Part shown: positions 1 through 8,070 of the stretch, piece by piece
Layout of the letters: the number at the start of each line of letters is the position of its first letter
How positions within the stretch are numbered: the stretch's first letter is position 1
Assembly: GCF_005405085.1 (NCBI RefSeq)
Contig: NZ_BJDJ01000013.1
Location: 32,004 to 96,003, forward strand
From: Lactiplantibacillus daowaiensis
GTDB lineage: Bacteria > Bacillota > Bacilli > Lactobacillales > Lactobacillaceae
Direction of reading: 5' to 3'
DNA length: 64,000 nt
Made by a program: the position numbers and the translations under genes
The notes under the pieces: generated by a model
Told to the model about the DNA's origin: nothing
The model's input: the letters and a program-made list of their open reading frames with translations, nothing else
Database searches by the model: none

Positions 1-1798
1 AGCACAGTTACAGCCATTAAGCCAACAAGTGACGGCCCTAAAGGCGCAAGTACCGGCGACAACGCCTGCTTTAGTGAAGCTGGAAGCCCAATTAAAGGCG
101 GCGACCGTTAAAGTTAATGCGATTCAGAAGCCAACTTATTTGTATACGGATCGTTCAGATAACCCGGGTTATACCGAATATCATGAAAATACCCAACGCG
201 TTGTGGCGTTATCCACGGTCTTTCCACTATTCTTTATTGCGATTGCGGCCTTGATTTGTTTAACCACGATGACGCGGATGGTCGAAGAATTACGGTTGCA
301 AATGGGGACGCTCAAAGCGCTAGGGTATTCGAACACGGCTGTTGGTAGTGAGTTTATGATTTATGGTGGTTTAGCGGCTTTGATTGGGACCGGGTTAGGT
401 GTTCTATTCGGCGTCAATTTCTTCCCCCAATTCATCGCCCAAGCCTATGGCAGTATGTATAATTTACCGGCAATCAGTGTCCAATATTTGTGGACGGATA
501 TTTTAGTCGCGTTGGTCATTGCACTAGTCTGCACATTAGGCACGGCATTGGTCGTGTTACGGGTGGATTTGCGTAGTTTGCCAACCCAATTACTCCAACC
601 GAAAGCCCCCAAGGCCGGTCAAACGCTGTTACTAGAGCGTTGGCAGCACTTATGGCGGCGATTGAGTTTTAATCATAAGATCACCTTACGCAATTTGTTC
701 CGTTACAAACAACGGCTGTTGATGACGGTGCTCGGAATCGCCGGTTGTATGGCGATGATGATTACCGGATTTGGGTTGAAGGATTCAATTGGTGATATTA
801 GTAGTAAGCAATTCAATGAACTATGGCACTATGATGCAATCGTCACGCGGAGTGGCAATGAAACTAAGGCTGAGCAACGCACCATCAGCCAACCGAAGCT
901 TTATCGACGTAGTCTCAGTTTGAAATCTAGCCAAGTCACTGTGAAAAAAGTTGGCGTGGCGGAACAAACCGTTACCTTGGGCGTGCCACAAAACCCAAAA
1001 CGCTTAACCAAATTTGTGGTCTTGCGTCACCGGCAAACCCATGCCGCGTATCACTTAACAACGACTGGGGCGATTATCGATGAGAAGTTGGCTAAGTTAT
1101 ACGATGTGAAAGTTGGCGATATGCTGCCTATCAAGGTTACTGGGCAAACGACGAAACACGTTAAGGTCGCGGCGATTGCTGAAAATTATGTGAACCACTT
1201 TATTTATATGAGTCCAGCGTACTACCAGCAAGTCTTTGGCAAGCAGCCGATTTATAATGCCAACTTGGTGCAATTTACGAAAACGAATGAAAAACAAGAA
1301 AATGCCTATGCCAATACGTTGCTCAAACAAACCGGTATTTTGAATGTGACCTTGATGAGTACGGAAAAAAAGACTAACTTTAAGATGTTCGATAGTATGA
1401 ATCTAGTCGTGCTGATTTTCGTGATTTCAGCCGGTGCCTTAGCGTTAGTGGTGCTCTATAACTTAACGAATATCAATGTGTCGGAACGAATTCGTGAGTT
1501 ATCGACGATTAAAGTGCTTGGTTTTTATGATGGTGAGGTCACGATGTATATCTTCCGTGAAAACTTGATTTTGACCGGTTTGGGTATTATCTTAGGGTGT
1601 TTCTTAGGCAAGTGGCTACATGCCTATATCTTACAAACCGCGGAGACCAATGCATTGATGTTTTCACCAGGTATTCATCTGATGAGTTATGTCTATTCGG
1701 CCTTGCTAACGGTGGCATTTAGTTTAATCGTGATGGCGATGATGCACTGGAAACTGAAACGGGTCAACATGCTGGATGCGTTAAAGTCAGTTGACTAA
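1..1798 (+). CDS. FtsX-type ABC transporter permease, 3' part (5' end outside window)
   Basis: The reading frame is open at base 2, so the gene begins upstream of the window and the GTG at 29 is only an internal codon. The visible part, about 599 residues, holds two FtsX-like membrane modules. The first has a hydrophobic helix followed by the typical cytoplasmic stretch TLKALGYSNTAV. The second, after the linker LRNLFRYKQRLLMT, begins with one helix and an extracellular domain and ends with three helices and the repeat STIKVLGFYDGEV. This is the MacB/YknZ-like or bacteriocin/antibiotic-exporter permease type, which works with a separate ATPase, presumably encoded upstream. The substrate cannot be read from the sequence. 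An M20 deacylase follows about 100 bases later. Confidence 0.85.
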   Translation, partial: AQLQPLSQQVTALKAQVPATTPALVKLEAQLKAATVKVNAIQKPTYLYTDRSDNPGYTEYHENTQRVVALSTVFPLFFIAIAALICLTTMTRMVEELRLQMGTLKALGYSNTAVGSEFMIYGGLAALIGTGLGVLFGVNFFPQFIAQAYGSMYNLPAISVQYLWTDILVALVIALVCTLGTALVVLRVDLRSLPTQLLQPKAPKAGQTLLLERWQHLWRRLSFNHKITLRNLFRYKQRLLMTVLGIAGCMAMMITGFGLKDSIGDISSKQFNELWHYDAIVTRSGNETKAEQRTISQPKLYRRSLSLKSSQVTVKKVGVAEQTVTLGVPQNPKRLTKFVVLRHRQTHAAYHLTTTGAIIDEKLAKLYDVKVGDMLPIKVTGQTTKHVKVAAIAENYVNHFIYMSPAYYQQVFGKQPIYNANLVQFTKTNEKQENAYANTLLKQTGILNVTLMSTEKKTNFKMFDSMNLVVLIFVISAGALALVVLYNLTNINVSERIRELSTIKVLGFYDGEVTMYIFRENLILTGLGIILGCFLGKWLHAYILQTAETNALMFSPGIHLMSYVYSALLTVAFSLIVMAMMHWKLKRVNMLDALKSVD

Positions 1799-1899
1799 AG
1801 CGTGTGAACTTGCACTTCGTGACTAAAAGTGCTGTAATCAAATTAGAAATAAATTGTGCTAGTCAGTTTAGCACGAGTGAAATCGATGGGGTGGAAAAA

Positions 1900-3135
1900 A
1901 TGGAAGCAGCAGTTCAAGCATTAAGTGATATCGTTAAAATGAATACCGCTAATGACCATGAAGGGTTGGTCGCGGATTATTTAGCAAACTTATTAAAACA
2001 ACACGGCATTGATGCCAAGCTCGTTGAATACGCACCAGGGCGCGTGAACTTGATTGCCGAAATCGGTGATGGCAATGGGCCAGTCGTCGCTTTTGATGGT
2101 CATAGTGATACGGTGGCCTTAGGTGACGAAAGTAAGTGGGCCGGCAGTGCGTTAAGCGCGGCAATTAAGGATAACCGTTTATTTGGGCGTGGCGTGACCG
2201 ATATGAAAGCCGGGTTGATGGCTGGGGTATTTGCCTTCATTAACTTAAAAGAACAACAAGTGCCATTGCACGGGACCTTGCGTTTATTTGCAACGGTTGG
2301 TGAAGAAGATGGTCATCTAGGCGCCGAACAACTAACCGAATTAGGTTATGCTGATGGGATTCAAACGTTAATTGCCGGTGAACCTAGTGGTGCGGACAAG
2401 CGTTTATTGGGTCAACCACAAATTCAAGCGATGTTGGGCGTTGACGCGGATACCGCGGCTAAAATGGCGGCGGCTAATCCAACGACAGAACAACATTTTA
2501 TTGAATTGGCACATAAAGGGTCATTGACTTATACTGTGCATTCAAAAGGGGTGGCGGCGCATAGTTCAATGCCAACAATTGGGAAGAACGCCATTGATGC
2601 CTTGATGACGTATTACCAACGGCAAGCGGCCTATTTTGCTAGTTTCAAAAATGTGACCAATCCAGTCTTAGGCCCAACGATTCCAGTGGTGACGTTGATC
2701 AGTGGTGGTGAACAAATCAACACGGTGCCAGCCAGTGCCGAATTATCAGCGAAGATTCGGACCATTCCAGAAATGCGTAATGACCGTATTATTGCCGGTT
2801 TACAGACGATTATTGATGAATGTAACGCTGACGGGGCTGACTTGACGTTAGATATTCAAGACAGCTTCTTCCCAGTGCATACCGCTGAAGATAGCAATTT
2901 AGTGCAATTGGCTAAGCGGGTCGGTGAAAAGGTCTTGAACCAACACTTACCATACTTTGGGGCACCTGGTGGTACCGATGCATCATCTTATATCGTGAAG
3001 AACCCTGATATGGAAGTCATCGTCTTTGGCCCCGGAAACATCACGGCACATCAAGTGAACGAATACGTTGATTTGGATATGTACCAACGCTTTATTACGA
3101 TTTATGAAGAAATGTTTACTGAATTGTTGAAGTAA
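1900..3135 (+). CDS. ArgE/DapE-family (M20) metallo-deacylase/peptidase
   Basis: A 411-residue cytoplasmic zinc hydrolase of the ArgE/DapE/ACY1 group, which removes acyl groups from amino-acid derivatives or cleaves small peptides. Metal and catalytic residues are visible: HSD at 68-70, D101 in GRGVTDMKAG, the glutamate pair EE at 135-136, E161 in AGEPSG, and a C-terminal histidine in GPGNITAHQVNE. The dimerisation domain carries GVAAHSSMP. ATG at 1900 is chosen because GGGGTGG precedes it by five bases; the frame could extend up to a GTG at 1804 but with no ribosome binding site. Succinyl-diaminopimelate desuccinylase is a common automatic label, but the substrate is not determined. A strong hairpin terminator follows. 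Confidence 0.85.
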   Translation: MEAAVQALSDIVKMNTANDHEGLVADYLANLLKQHGIDAKLVEYAPGRVNLIAEIGDGNGPVVAFDGHSDTVALGDESKWAGSALSAAIKDNRLFGRGVTDMKAGLMAGVFAFINLKEQQVPLHGTLRLFATVGEEDGHLGAEQLTELGYADGIQTLIAGEPSGADKRLLGQPQIQAMLGVDADTAAKMAAANPTTEQHFIELAHKGSLTYTVHSKGVAAHSSMPTIGKNAIDALMTYYQRQAAYFASFKNVTNPVLGPTIPVVTLISGGEQINTVPASAELSAKIRTIPEMRNDRIIAGLQTIIDECNADGADLTLDIQDSFFPVHTAEDSNLVQLAKRVGEKVLNQHLPYFGAPGGTDASSYIVKNPDMEVIVFGPGNITAHQVNEYVDLDMYQRFITIYEEMFTELLK

Positions 3136-3170
3136 TCGTTTAATTATTTTCGATTAGCTAGTTTAACCAC

Positions 3171-3220
3171 AAAACACCCGCTACAGCGCATCGTCATTGA
3201 TGCGTTGTAGCGAGTGTTTT
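3171..3220. terminator. Bidirectional hairpin terminator
   Basis: A 22-base arm starting AAAACACCCGCTACAG pairs with its near-perfect complement ending in GAGTGTTTT around a short loop. T-rich ends on both strands let it serve both the M20 gene (+) and the MerR gene (-). Confidence 0.8.
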
Positions 3221-3233
3221 ATTGTCTTCTGGG

Positions 3234-3668
3234 TTATTCATGATGGCCAAAACGGTCTAAATAAGCCCTAAAACTCTCATGGTCAGTCGTGACGCCAGCT
3301 TCTTTTTCTTCGTACCAGTTGATCTTGTCATTTAGGATTTGTAAATGATGTTGTACTTCATTGAATTGGACTAAGAAGTCACGTTTGACTTGTTGCAGTA
3401 GTGCTAAACGTTCCGGAATCGTGGCATCACCTTGGGCGCGCCATTGCACATATTGTTTTAATTCACTAATACTCATACCGGTGCCCTTTAAATGTAGTAA
3501 GAACTTCACCCAGTTAATGTCGGCTTCTTCGTAGTATCGGCGGCCATTGTCATGGCGATGTGGTTCGATGAGTCCTTCATTTTCATAATAGCGTAGCGTG
3601 GGTGCGCTTAGACCGACGGCGTTGGCAAAGTCACCAATCGTATATTGTTTTTCGGTGGCAGTTGGCAT
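3234..3668 (-). CDS. MerR-family transcriptional regulator
   Basis: A 144-residue DNA-binding regulator. The winged helix-turn-helix is at residues 8-75 (YTIGDFANAVGLSAPTLRYY then GLIEP and GRRYY), followed by a long dimerisation coiled coil ending near EEKEAG. There is no large effector domain and no cysteine, so it is of the small AdhR/NmlR-like type rather than a metal sensor. ATG at 3668 has AAAGGA eight bases upstream; an ATG nine bases further out would overlap that site. It is divergent from the cupin-CMD-SDR operon, whose promoter carries a matching dyad, so it very probably controls that operon and itself. Confidence 0.85.
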   Translation of the reverse strand: MPTATEKQYTIGDFANAVGLSAPTLRYYENEGLIEPHRHDNGRRYYEEADINWVKFLLHLKGTGMSISELKQYVQWRAQGDATIPERLALLQQVKRDFLVQFNEVQHHLQILNDKINWYEEKEAGVTTDHESFRAYLDRFGHHE

Positions 3669-3682
3669 AATCGTCATCCTTT

Positions 3683-3699
3683 CTTCAAGTTACTTTAAG
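3683..3699. promoter_or_regulatory. Second MerR half-site pair near the merR start
   Basis: CTTCAAGT and ACTTTAAG face each other across one base, 15 bases before the merR start codon. These are the same half-sites as the main operator at 3750-3769, which has a two-base centre. The site lies between a candidate merR promoter (TTGTTA at 3731-3726, TATTAT at 3709-3704, minus strand) and the gene, suggesting autoregulation. Confidence 0.4.
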
Positions 3700-3746
3700 A
3701 TTGATAATACCACGAAAACTTATTTTAACAAGTTTAAACTTTATGG

Positions 3747-3777
3747 TTGACTTAAAGTGCACTTGAAGTTATATGAT
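3747..3777 (+). promoter_or_regulatory. MerR-type promoter with 19-bp spacer and dyad operator
   Basis: The -35 TTGACT (3747-3752) and -10 TATGAT (3772-3777) are separated by exactly 19 bases, the overlong spacing that MerR proteins correct by twisting DNA. The spacer region holds the 20-bp dyad ACTTAAAGTGCACTTGAAGT (3750-3769) with a single mismatched pair. It drives the cupin operon starting at 3824. Confidence 0.75.
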
Positions 3778-3823
3778 GAATCCATCGTTAAGTTAAGCAA
3801 GAAAATTAGGAGGATCTTTTAAT

Positions 3824-4228
3824 ATGACAAATGAAAATAAAAGCGGCATTTTTGGTTTAGGTGAAAAGAACGTGGCCTATCAACAATACTTTATCGGTCA
3901 AAGCTACTTACAAGGATTATCAGAACCTGGTGATGAAATCGATGTGAACGTCGCAAACGTGACTTTTGAACCAGGTTGCCGGAATAACTGGCACATTCAT
4001 CATGATGGCTTTCAAATCTTATTAGTCACGAGTGGCGAAGGTTGGTACCAAGAAGCTGGCAAGCCCGCTCAGTTGTTACATGCTGGCGATCGTGTCACGA
4101 TCCATGAAGGGGTTAAGCATTGGCATGGAGCGACTAAAGATAGTTGGTTCTCACATGTTGCGATTACCAAAGGTTCAAGCGAATGGCTCGAACCAGTTGA
4201 TGATGCCGCATACGCAAAATTAGGCTAG
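3824..4228 (+). CDS. Single-domain cupin protein
   Basis: A 134-residue small beta-barrel protein. Cupin motif 1 carries the metal-binding histidines H57 and H59 (NWHIHHDGFQ) and motif 2 carries H94, H99 and H101 (IHEGVKHWHG). Proteins of this type next to carboxymuconolactone-decarboxylase-like proteins are common in lactobacilli and are usually labelled cupin without a defined reaction. It is the first gene of a three-gene operon behind a MerR promoter, with AGGAGG upstream, so the product is probably part of a stress or electrophile response. The substrate is unknown. Confidence 0.8.
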   Translation: MTNENKSGIFGLGEKNVAYQQYFIGQSYLQGLSEPGDEIDVNVANVTFEPGCRNNWHIHHDGFQILLVTSGEGWYQEAGKPAQLLHAGDRVTIHEGVKHWHGATKDSWFSHVAITKGSSEWLEPVDDAAYAKLG

Positions 4229-4240
4229 GAGGAAATAGAC

Positions 4241-4570
4241 ATGGTTAAAAAACAAACCGCCGGTCGGGATAATTTAGGGGACTTTGCCCCTAAATTCGCG
4301 GCATTAAATGATGATGTCTTATTTGGTGAAGTTTGGTCACGCGAAGACAAGTTGAGCTTACATGATCGCAGTATGATCACGATTGCCAGCTTGATGACGA
4401 GTGGCAGTTTTCCACAATTAAAGGCCCATTTACAAATGGGTAAGCAAAATGGCTTAACTAAAGATGAAGTGGTTGAAGAAATTGCCCACTTGGCCTTTTA
4501 TGCTGGTTGGGCTAAGGCCTGGTCTGCAATGGGCTTAGCGAAAGAAGTTTTCGGCGACGATGCCGACTAA
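4241..4570 (+). CDS. Carboxymuconolactone decarboxylase-family protein
   Basis: A 109-residue all-helical protein of the gamma-CMD/AhpD fold, recognised by the central pattern SLHDRSMITIASL and the C-terminal EEIAHLAFYAGWAKAW. It contains no cysteine, so it lacks the CxxC redox pair of AhpD peroxidase partners and resembles the decarboxylase-like branch. It follows the cupin gene by 12 bases with AGGAGG before the ATG and precedes the SDR gene by 18 bases, so the three are co-transcribed. The exact reaction is not known. Confidence 0.8.
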   Translation: MVKKQTAGRDNLGDFAPKFAALNDDVLFGEVWSREDKLSLHDRSMITIASLMTSGSFPQLKAHLQMGKQNGLTKDEVVEEIAHLAFYAGWAKAWSAMGLAKEVFGDDAD

Positions 4571-4588
4571 ATTAAGGAGAAAATTTAA

Positions 4589-5332
4589 ATGACAGTTAAA
4601 AATAAAGTTATTGTGATTACTGGCGCGTCTTCTGGGATTGGCGAAGCGTCGGCGAAATTATTAGCTGAAAATGGCGCTAAAGTGGTATTAGGTGCCCGGC
4701 GAGCAGAACGATTAGCCGCAATCGTCAACGACATTGAAGCCGCCGGCGGTCAAGCCACGTATCAAGTGACTGATGTGACAAAACAAGCCGATGTTGACAG
4801 CTTAGTGCAATTGGCACAATCGACATTTGGTGGCTTAGACGTGATCTTCAATAATGCAGGCATTATGCCATCATCCCCAATCAGTGCGTTGCATACCGAT
4901 GAATGGGATGCGATGATCGACATCAACTTAAAAGGGGTCTTGCATGGTGTGGCCGCAGTGATGCCAATCTTCACCGCTCAAAAGCATGGTCAAATTATTA
5001 CGACGTCTTCGGTTGCTGGGATTAAAAGTTTCGCCGGCGCTGGGGTCTATGGGGCCACTAAGTTTGCGGTGCGGAATTTAATGGAAGTCATTCGTATGGA
5101 AAGCGCCCAAGAAGGGACGAATATTCGGACCGCTAGCTTATATCCAGCGGCTATTAACACTGAATTATTGCATACGATTACGGATGAAAAGACCAAGCAA
5201 GGCATGGATGCATTCTATCAACAAGTCGGCATTAGTCCCCAAGCGGTTGCCAATGTAGTCAACTTTGCGGTTGATCAGCCGGAAGATGTTAATGTGAATG
5301 AATTTACGATTTATCCTACGAAGCAAGTCTAG
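4589..5332 (+). CDS. Short-chain dehydrogenase/reductase (SDR)
   Basis: A 247-residue classical SDR. The nucleotide-binding glycine motif TGASSGIG is at 11-18, NNAG at 88-91, the catalytic serine at 140-141 and the YxxxK pair at Y154/K158 (YGATK). The arginines after strand 2 (GARRAERL) favour NADP(H). It is last in the MerR-controlled operon; together with the cupin and CMD-like proteins it suggests reduction of a reactive carbonyl, but no substrate can be assigned. Confidence 0.85.
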   Translation: MTVKNKVIVITGASSGIGEASAKLLAENGAKVVLGARRAERLAAIVNDIEAAGGQATYQVTDVTKQADVDSLVQLAQSTFGGLDVIFNNAGIMPSSPISALHTDEWDAMIDINLKGVLHGVAAVMPIFTAQKHGQIITTSSVAGIKSFAGAGVYGATKFAVRNLMEVIRMESAQEGTNIRTASLYPAAINTELLHTITDEKTKQGMDAFYQQVGISPQAVANVVNFAVDQPEDVNVNEFTIYPTKQV

Positions 5333-5372
5333 AGTGTGAGGTAAGCCGGGTTGGGGGTGAGCATTGCCTAGC

Positions 5373-5410
5373 TAAGATAATTACTCGGTGGGGTTCCGAG
5401 TAGTTATCTT
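5373..5410. repeat. Long hairpin inside the intergenic repeat region
   Basis: CTAAGATAA and TTATCTTAG arms, continued by TACTCGG/CCGAGTA, form a hairpin of about 16 pairs around TGGGGTT. No T-tract follows, so it is not an obvious intrinsic terminator. It immediately precedes the first copy of the composite repeat. Confidence 0.55.
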
Positions 5411-5456
5411 AGCGTAGCAAGCGGAACCCCCAGGCTTGCCGAACACGTTTCGGCTC
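5411..5456 (+). repeat. Composite dispersed repeat, copy A
   Basis: AGCGTAGCAAGCGGA (5411-5425), a 15-base variable spacer, then GAACACGTTTCGGCTC (5441-5456). The same two blocks in the same order and at nearly the same distance recur at 5498-5544 and 16781-16826. Confidence 0.75.
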
Positions 5457-5497
5457 GCAAGGGTAGAACGGCCAGTGGTCTTCTGGGACGGTTGGCT

Positions 5498-5544
5498 AGC
5501 GTAGCTAAGCGGAGGAAACTGCCCGACTGAACACGTTTCGGCTC
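5498..5544 (+). repeat. Composite dispersed repeat, copy B
   Basis: AGCGTAGCTAAGCGGA (5498-5513, one inserted T relative to copy A), a variable spacer, then an exact GAACACGTTTCGGCTC (5529-5544). Confidence 0.75.
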
Positions 5545-5574
5545 TCAAAGTAGAAAACCAAGCATCACCCAAAA

Positions 5575-5615
5575 CAACCACGTTGAACTTAACCAAGTTC
5601 AACGTGGTTGTTTTT
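5575..5615. terminator. Bidirectional hairpin terminator
   Basis: CAACCACGTTGAACTT pairs perfectly with AAGTTCAACGTGGTTG around AACC, followed by TTTTT. It can end the SDR operon (+) and the MFS gene (-). Confidence 0.85.
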
Positions 5616-5620
5616 ATTTC

Positions 5621-7018
5621 TCAAGCGGCTGGTTTATGGCTTAAGAACCAAGCCGGAATAATAGCGGCAATTGTCACGATAACGGTAACCACAAATGCGC
5701 CTTGATAAGCATTATTTAAGTGGGTGGCAGTCATGGTGACCCCATTTAATTGGGTTTGAATCCAAGTCGCTAGTAAGGCGGTCCCAAAGGCCCCACCAAT
5801 ATTTTGTAGCATCCGCGAAGCAGTCGTGGCTTCTGCAATCAATTCTGGTGGTACGCCGGTATATGAATCACTCATGATTGGAATCGTTAACCCACCTTGA
5901 GCGATGCCACGAATGAAGAGGACAACTAAAATTAACCAAGTTGGGGTTGTGGCGTCAAAGTAAGCAAATGGCAAGGTACCGATAATCGCAACAGCAATCG
6001 CAGCTAACACGACCCAACGAGCTCCGATTTTATCCGTCCATTTGCCAACTTGGCTACGCGTAATAAGTAATCCTAAGCCCTGGGCAATCAAGTAGATGCC
6101 AGACCAGATAACGCTTAGGCCCCGGATGTTTTGCAGATACAGTGGTAATAAGAACATGGCGCCATTGACGATTAAGCCGGAAAGTAACAACAAGACACTA
6201 GCCGCCGAAAAGCTAGGAAACTTAAAGAGTTTTAAGCTAACTAGGGCACGGTTAGGGCAACGCCAAGCATAAAGACAATAAGCAATGAGCAAACCTAAAC
6301 CGAGCAATAGTGGCAGATATACGTTACTGGTCGTAAACTTACCGCTGGTACTTAATTTGGTAATACCTAAAATAAATGCGGTAAATAGGCCCCCTAATAA
6401 GCCAACACTTAACCAATCTAACGGCTTCTTGGATGGTGCTGGTTTAAAGGCTGGCATGAGCCACCATAATAAAATTAACGACAGGACACCAATTGGTACA
6501 TTGATGTAAAAAATCCAGTGCCAGTTAAGTGTCTTGATAATGACACCGCCGATCGTCGGTCCCAGGATTGGTGCTAAAACGGCTGGTAAGCTGACGACTG
6601 ACATTAAGCTGCCGAGGTTTTGCCCACCGGCGGCCTTAACGATCAAGGTTGTAATTAAAGAAATAATCACCCCAGCGGCGGCGCCTTGAATGATCCGACC
6701 AACGATCAATAAGTCGATGGTCGTGGCAACACCTGACACACAAGATCCCAAGACAAAGACGATAATGGCGCCGAGATAGAGACTTTTGCCGCTGAAACGT
6801 TCGGCTGCCCAACCGGCGATTGGCACGACGATACCAAGTGCTAAAATATAACTAGTGGTGACCCATTGGACTAGGTCGACGGTACTGCTTAAATCGTGCA
6901 TAATAGTGTTGATAGCCACGTTGGTCATGGTGGTATCTAACATTGGTGCGAGGGCACCGATAACTAAGACGAGTGCAACTTTGACGAAGTTGGTCTTAGT
7001 GGTTGATTGACTTTCCAT
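5621..7018 (-). CDS. DHA2-family multidrug efflux MFS transporter
   Basis: A 465-residue, 14-helix proton-coupled drug exporter of the EmrB/QacA (DHA2) group. Family marks are D and T residues in the first helix (APMLDTTMTNVAIN), motif A-like GWAAERFSGK, and the motif C-like stretch LAPILGPTIGGVI. ATG at 7018 has AGAGGTG upstream; the frame extends to 7144 but without a ribosome binding site. It is divergent from a TetR gene whose product probably represses it. Drugs exported are unknown. Confidence 0.85.
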   Translation of the reverse strand: MESQSTTKTNFVKVALVLVIGALAPMLDTTMTNVAINTIMHDLSSTVDLVQWVTTSYILALGIVVPIAGWAAERFSGKSLYLGAIIVFVLGSCVSGVATTIDLLIVGRIIQGAAAGVIISLITTLIVKAAGGQNLGSLMSVVSLPAVLAPILGPTIGGVIIKTLNWHWIFYINVPIGVLSLILLWWLMPAFKPAPSKKPLDWLSVGLLGGLFTAFILGITKLSTSGKFTTSNVYLPLLLGLGLLIAYCLYAWRCPNRALVSLKLFKFPSFSAASVLLLLSGLIVNGAMFLLPLYLQNIRGLSVIWSGIYLIAQGLGLLITRSQVGKWTDKIGARWVVLAAIAVAIIGTLPFAYFDATTPTWLILVVLFIRGIAQGGLTIPIMSDSYTGVPPELIAEATTASRMLQNIGGAFGTALLATWIQTQLNGVTMTATHLNNAYQGAFVVTVIVTIAAIIPAWFLSHKPAA

Positions 7019-7042
7019 AATGAAACACCTCTTTAGATTTTG

Positions 7043-7069
7043 AAATAAGATACTAGGGTTTCTTATTCG
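7043..7069. promoter_or_regulatory. Inverted repeat in the MFS/TetR divergent region
   Basis: GAAATAAGA and TCTTATTC arms, about ten bases apart, lie in the roughly 100-base divergent region. The position fits a TetR operator; the assignment is by position and symmetry only. Confidence 0.3.
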
Positions 7070-7117
7070 ATGAAACATACAATACACCGTTGACTTTAAA
7101 TTTGCAAGGATGAAAGG

Positions 7118-7774
7118 GTGATTTTTTTGGTAGAACATCGTCATTCAGCGGCTAGCCAAGGTATTCAGCGAGATAAAACTCATGCCAAGGCAACCCGACG
7201 CCGAGGGCAAGCTTTGGAAGCCACTGTCCTAAAAGCAGCATGGGAAATCTTGAATGAAGTCGGTTATGAACAGTTAACAATGGCGGGGGTCGCCAAACGG
7301 GCCCAAGCGACGAAACCCGTGTTATATCGGCGTTGGCCGGATAAAGCGAGTCTAGTGACACAAGCTTTTATAACTTATGGGCCAAAGTTAAATCCAGATT
7401 TAACTGTTCCCGATACTGGGTCATTACGGGATGACTTGGTTGGCTTTTTTGACCAATTATTAGTGGTGTTTAATGCGTTAGGGACTGAAAAGATGCAAGG
7501 GTTGGTTGCTGATCGGCTAAAGTCGATTCCAGCTGATAAGTTGTTTGGGGTGGCGAATGATAATGCCATTATGCGGCCGAAGATTGAAACGATGTTAACT
7601 CAGGCTGAGTCGCGGGGCGACTTAAAGTTAGCTGATCAAACTGAGCGGACCTTGAATTTACCAACGGTCTTATTGATTAACGAAGTCTTGAGTCGCGGGG
7701 AATTGACTGCAGAAAGTGTCGCCGCGATGGTTGATGAGATTTTGGTGCCGGTATTTATGGGTAGCAAAGATTGA
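7118..7774 (+). CDS. TetR/AcrR-family regulator
   Basis: A 218-residue repressor. The N-terminal helix-turn-helix spans residues 28-75 (AAWEILNEVGYEQLTMAGVA, then TKPVLYRRWPDKASL), followed by a helical ligand domain. The start is uncertain: GTG at 7118 has AAGGA eight bases upstream, while TTG at 7127 has AAAGGG upstream. It is divergent from the DHA2 pump at 5621-7018, the classic arrangement in which the pump's substrate relieves repression. Confidence 0.8.
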   Translation: MIFLVEHRHSAASQGIQRDKTHAKATRRRGQALEATVLKAAWEILNEVGYEQLTMAGVAKRAQATKPVLYRRWPDKASLVTQAFITYGPKLNPDLTVPDTGSLRDDLVGFFDQLLVVFNALGTEKMQGLVADRLKSIPADKLFGVANDNAIMRPKIETMLTQAESRGDLKLADQTERTLNLPTVLLINEVLSRGELTAESVAAMVDEILVPVFMGSKD

Positions 7775-7807
7775 TTTAGTGATTAACTGTTTTTTAATAC
7801 GAAATAG

Positions 7808-7972
7808 TATTTTGGGCGTATAGAAGCGGGCCAACGGTGGGGCTTGATGCCTACTGTTAATGGTGAATCTTTTACACTAGTACCACGTATTAAAAATCCG
7901 AATGCTAGTTCCAAACCATCACAACCAATGACTGAAGAATGGCACAATGTTGATTCCGAAGCGGTTGAATGA
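7808..7972 (+). pseudogene. Possible remnant of an AbrB/MazE-like antitoxin gene
   Basis: A 54-codon open stretch bounded upstream by a TAG at 7805 encodes RIEAGQRWGLMPTVNGESF, then TLVPRIKNPN and a hydrophilic acidic tail (TEEWHNVDSEAVE). The pattern resembles the C-terminal half of lactobacillar AbrB-type antitoxins. The DNA-binding N-terminus is missing, there is no ribosome binding site, and no toxin gene is present. It could be chance coding-like sequence. The rest of the 7775-8070 gap holds nothing else recognisable except the terminator. Confidence 0.35.
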
Positions 7973-8010
7973 TGTCGCTTTTTCTTGATTTCAGGAGAAC
8001 TAAATTGTAT

Positions 8011-8057
8011 AAAAAAGGTCCCATCCACAGTCAAACAAAACTGTAGATGGGACCTTT
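8011..8057 (-). terminator. Terminator of the ABC-2 exporter operon
   Basis: AAAGGTCCCATCCACAGT pairs with ACTGTAGATGGGACCTTT (one mismatch). Six A bases on the left give a U-tract on the minus strand. Confidence 0.8.
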
Positions 8058-8070
8058 AAGGTAGATACAC

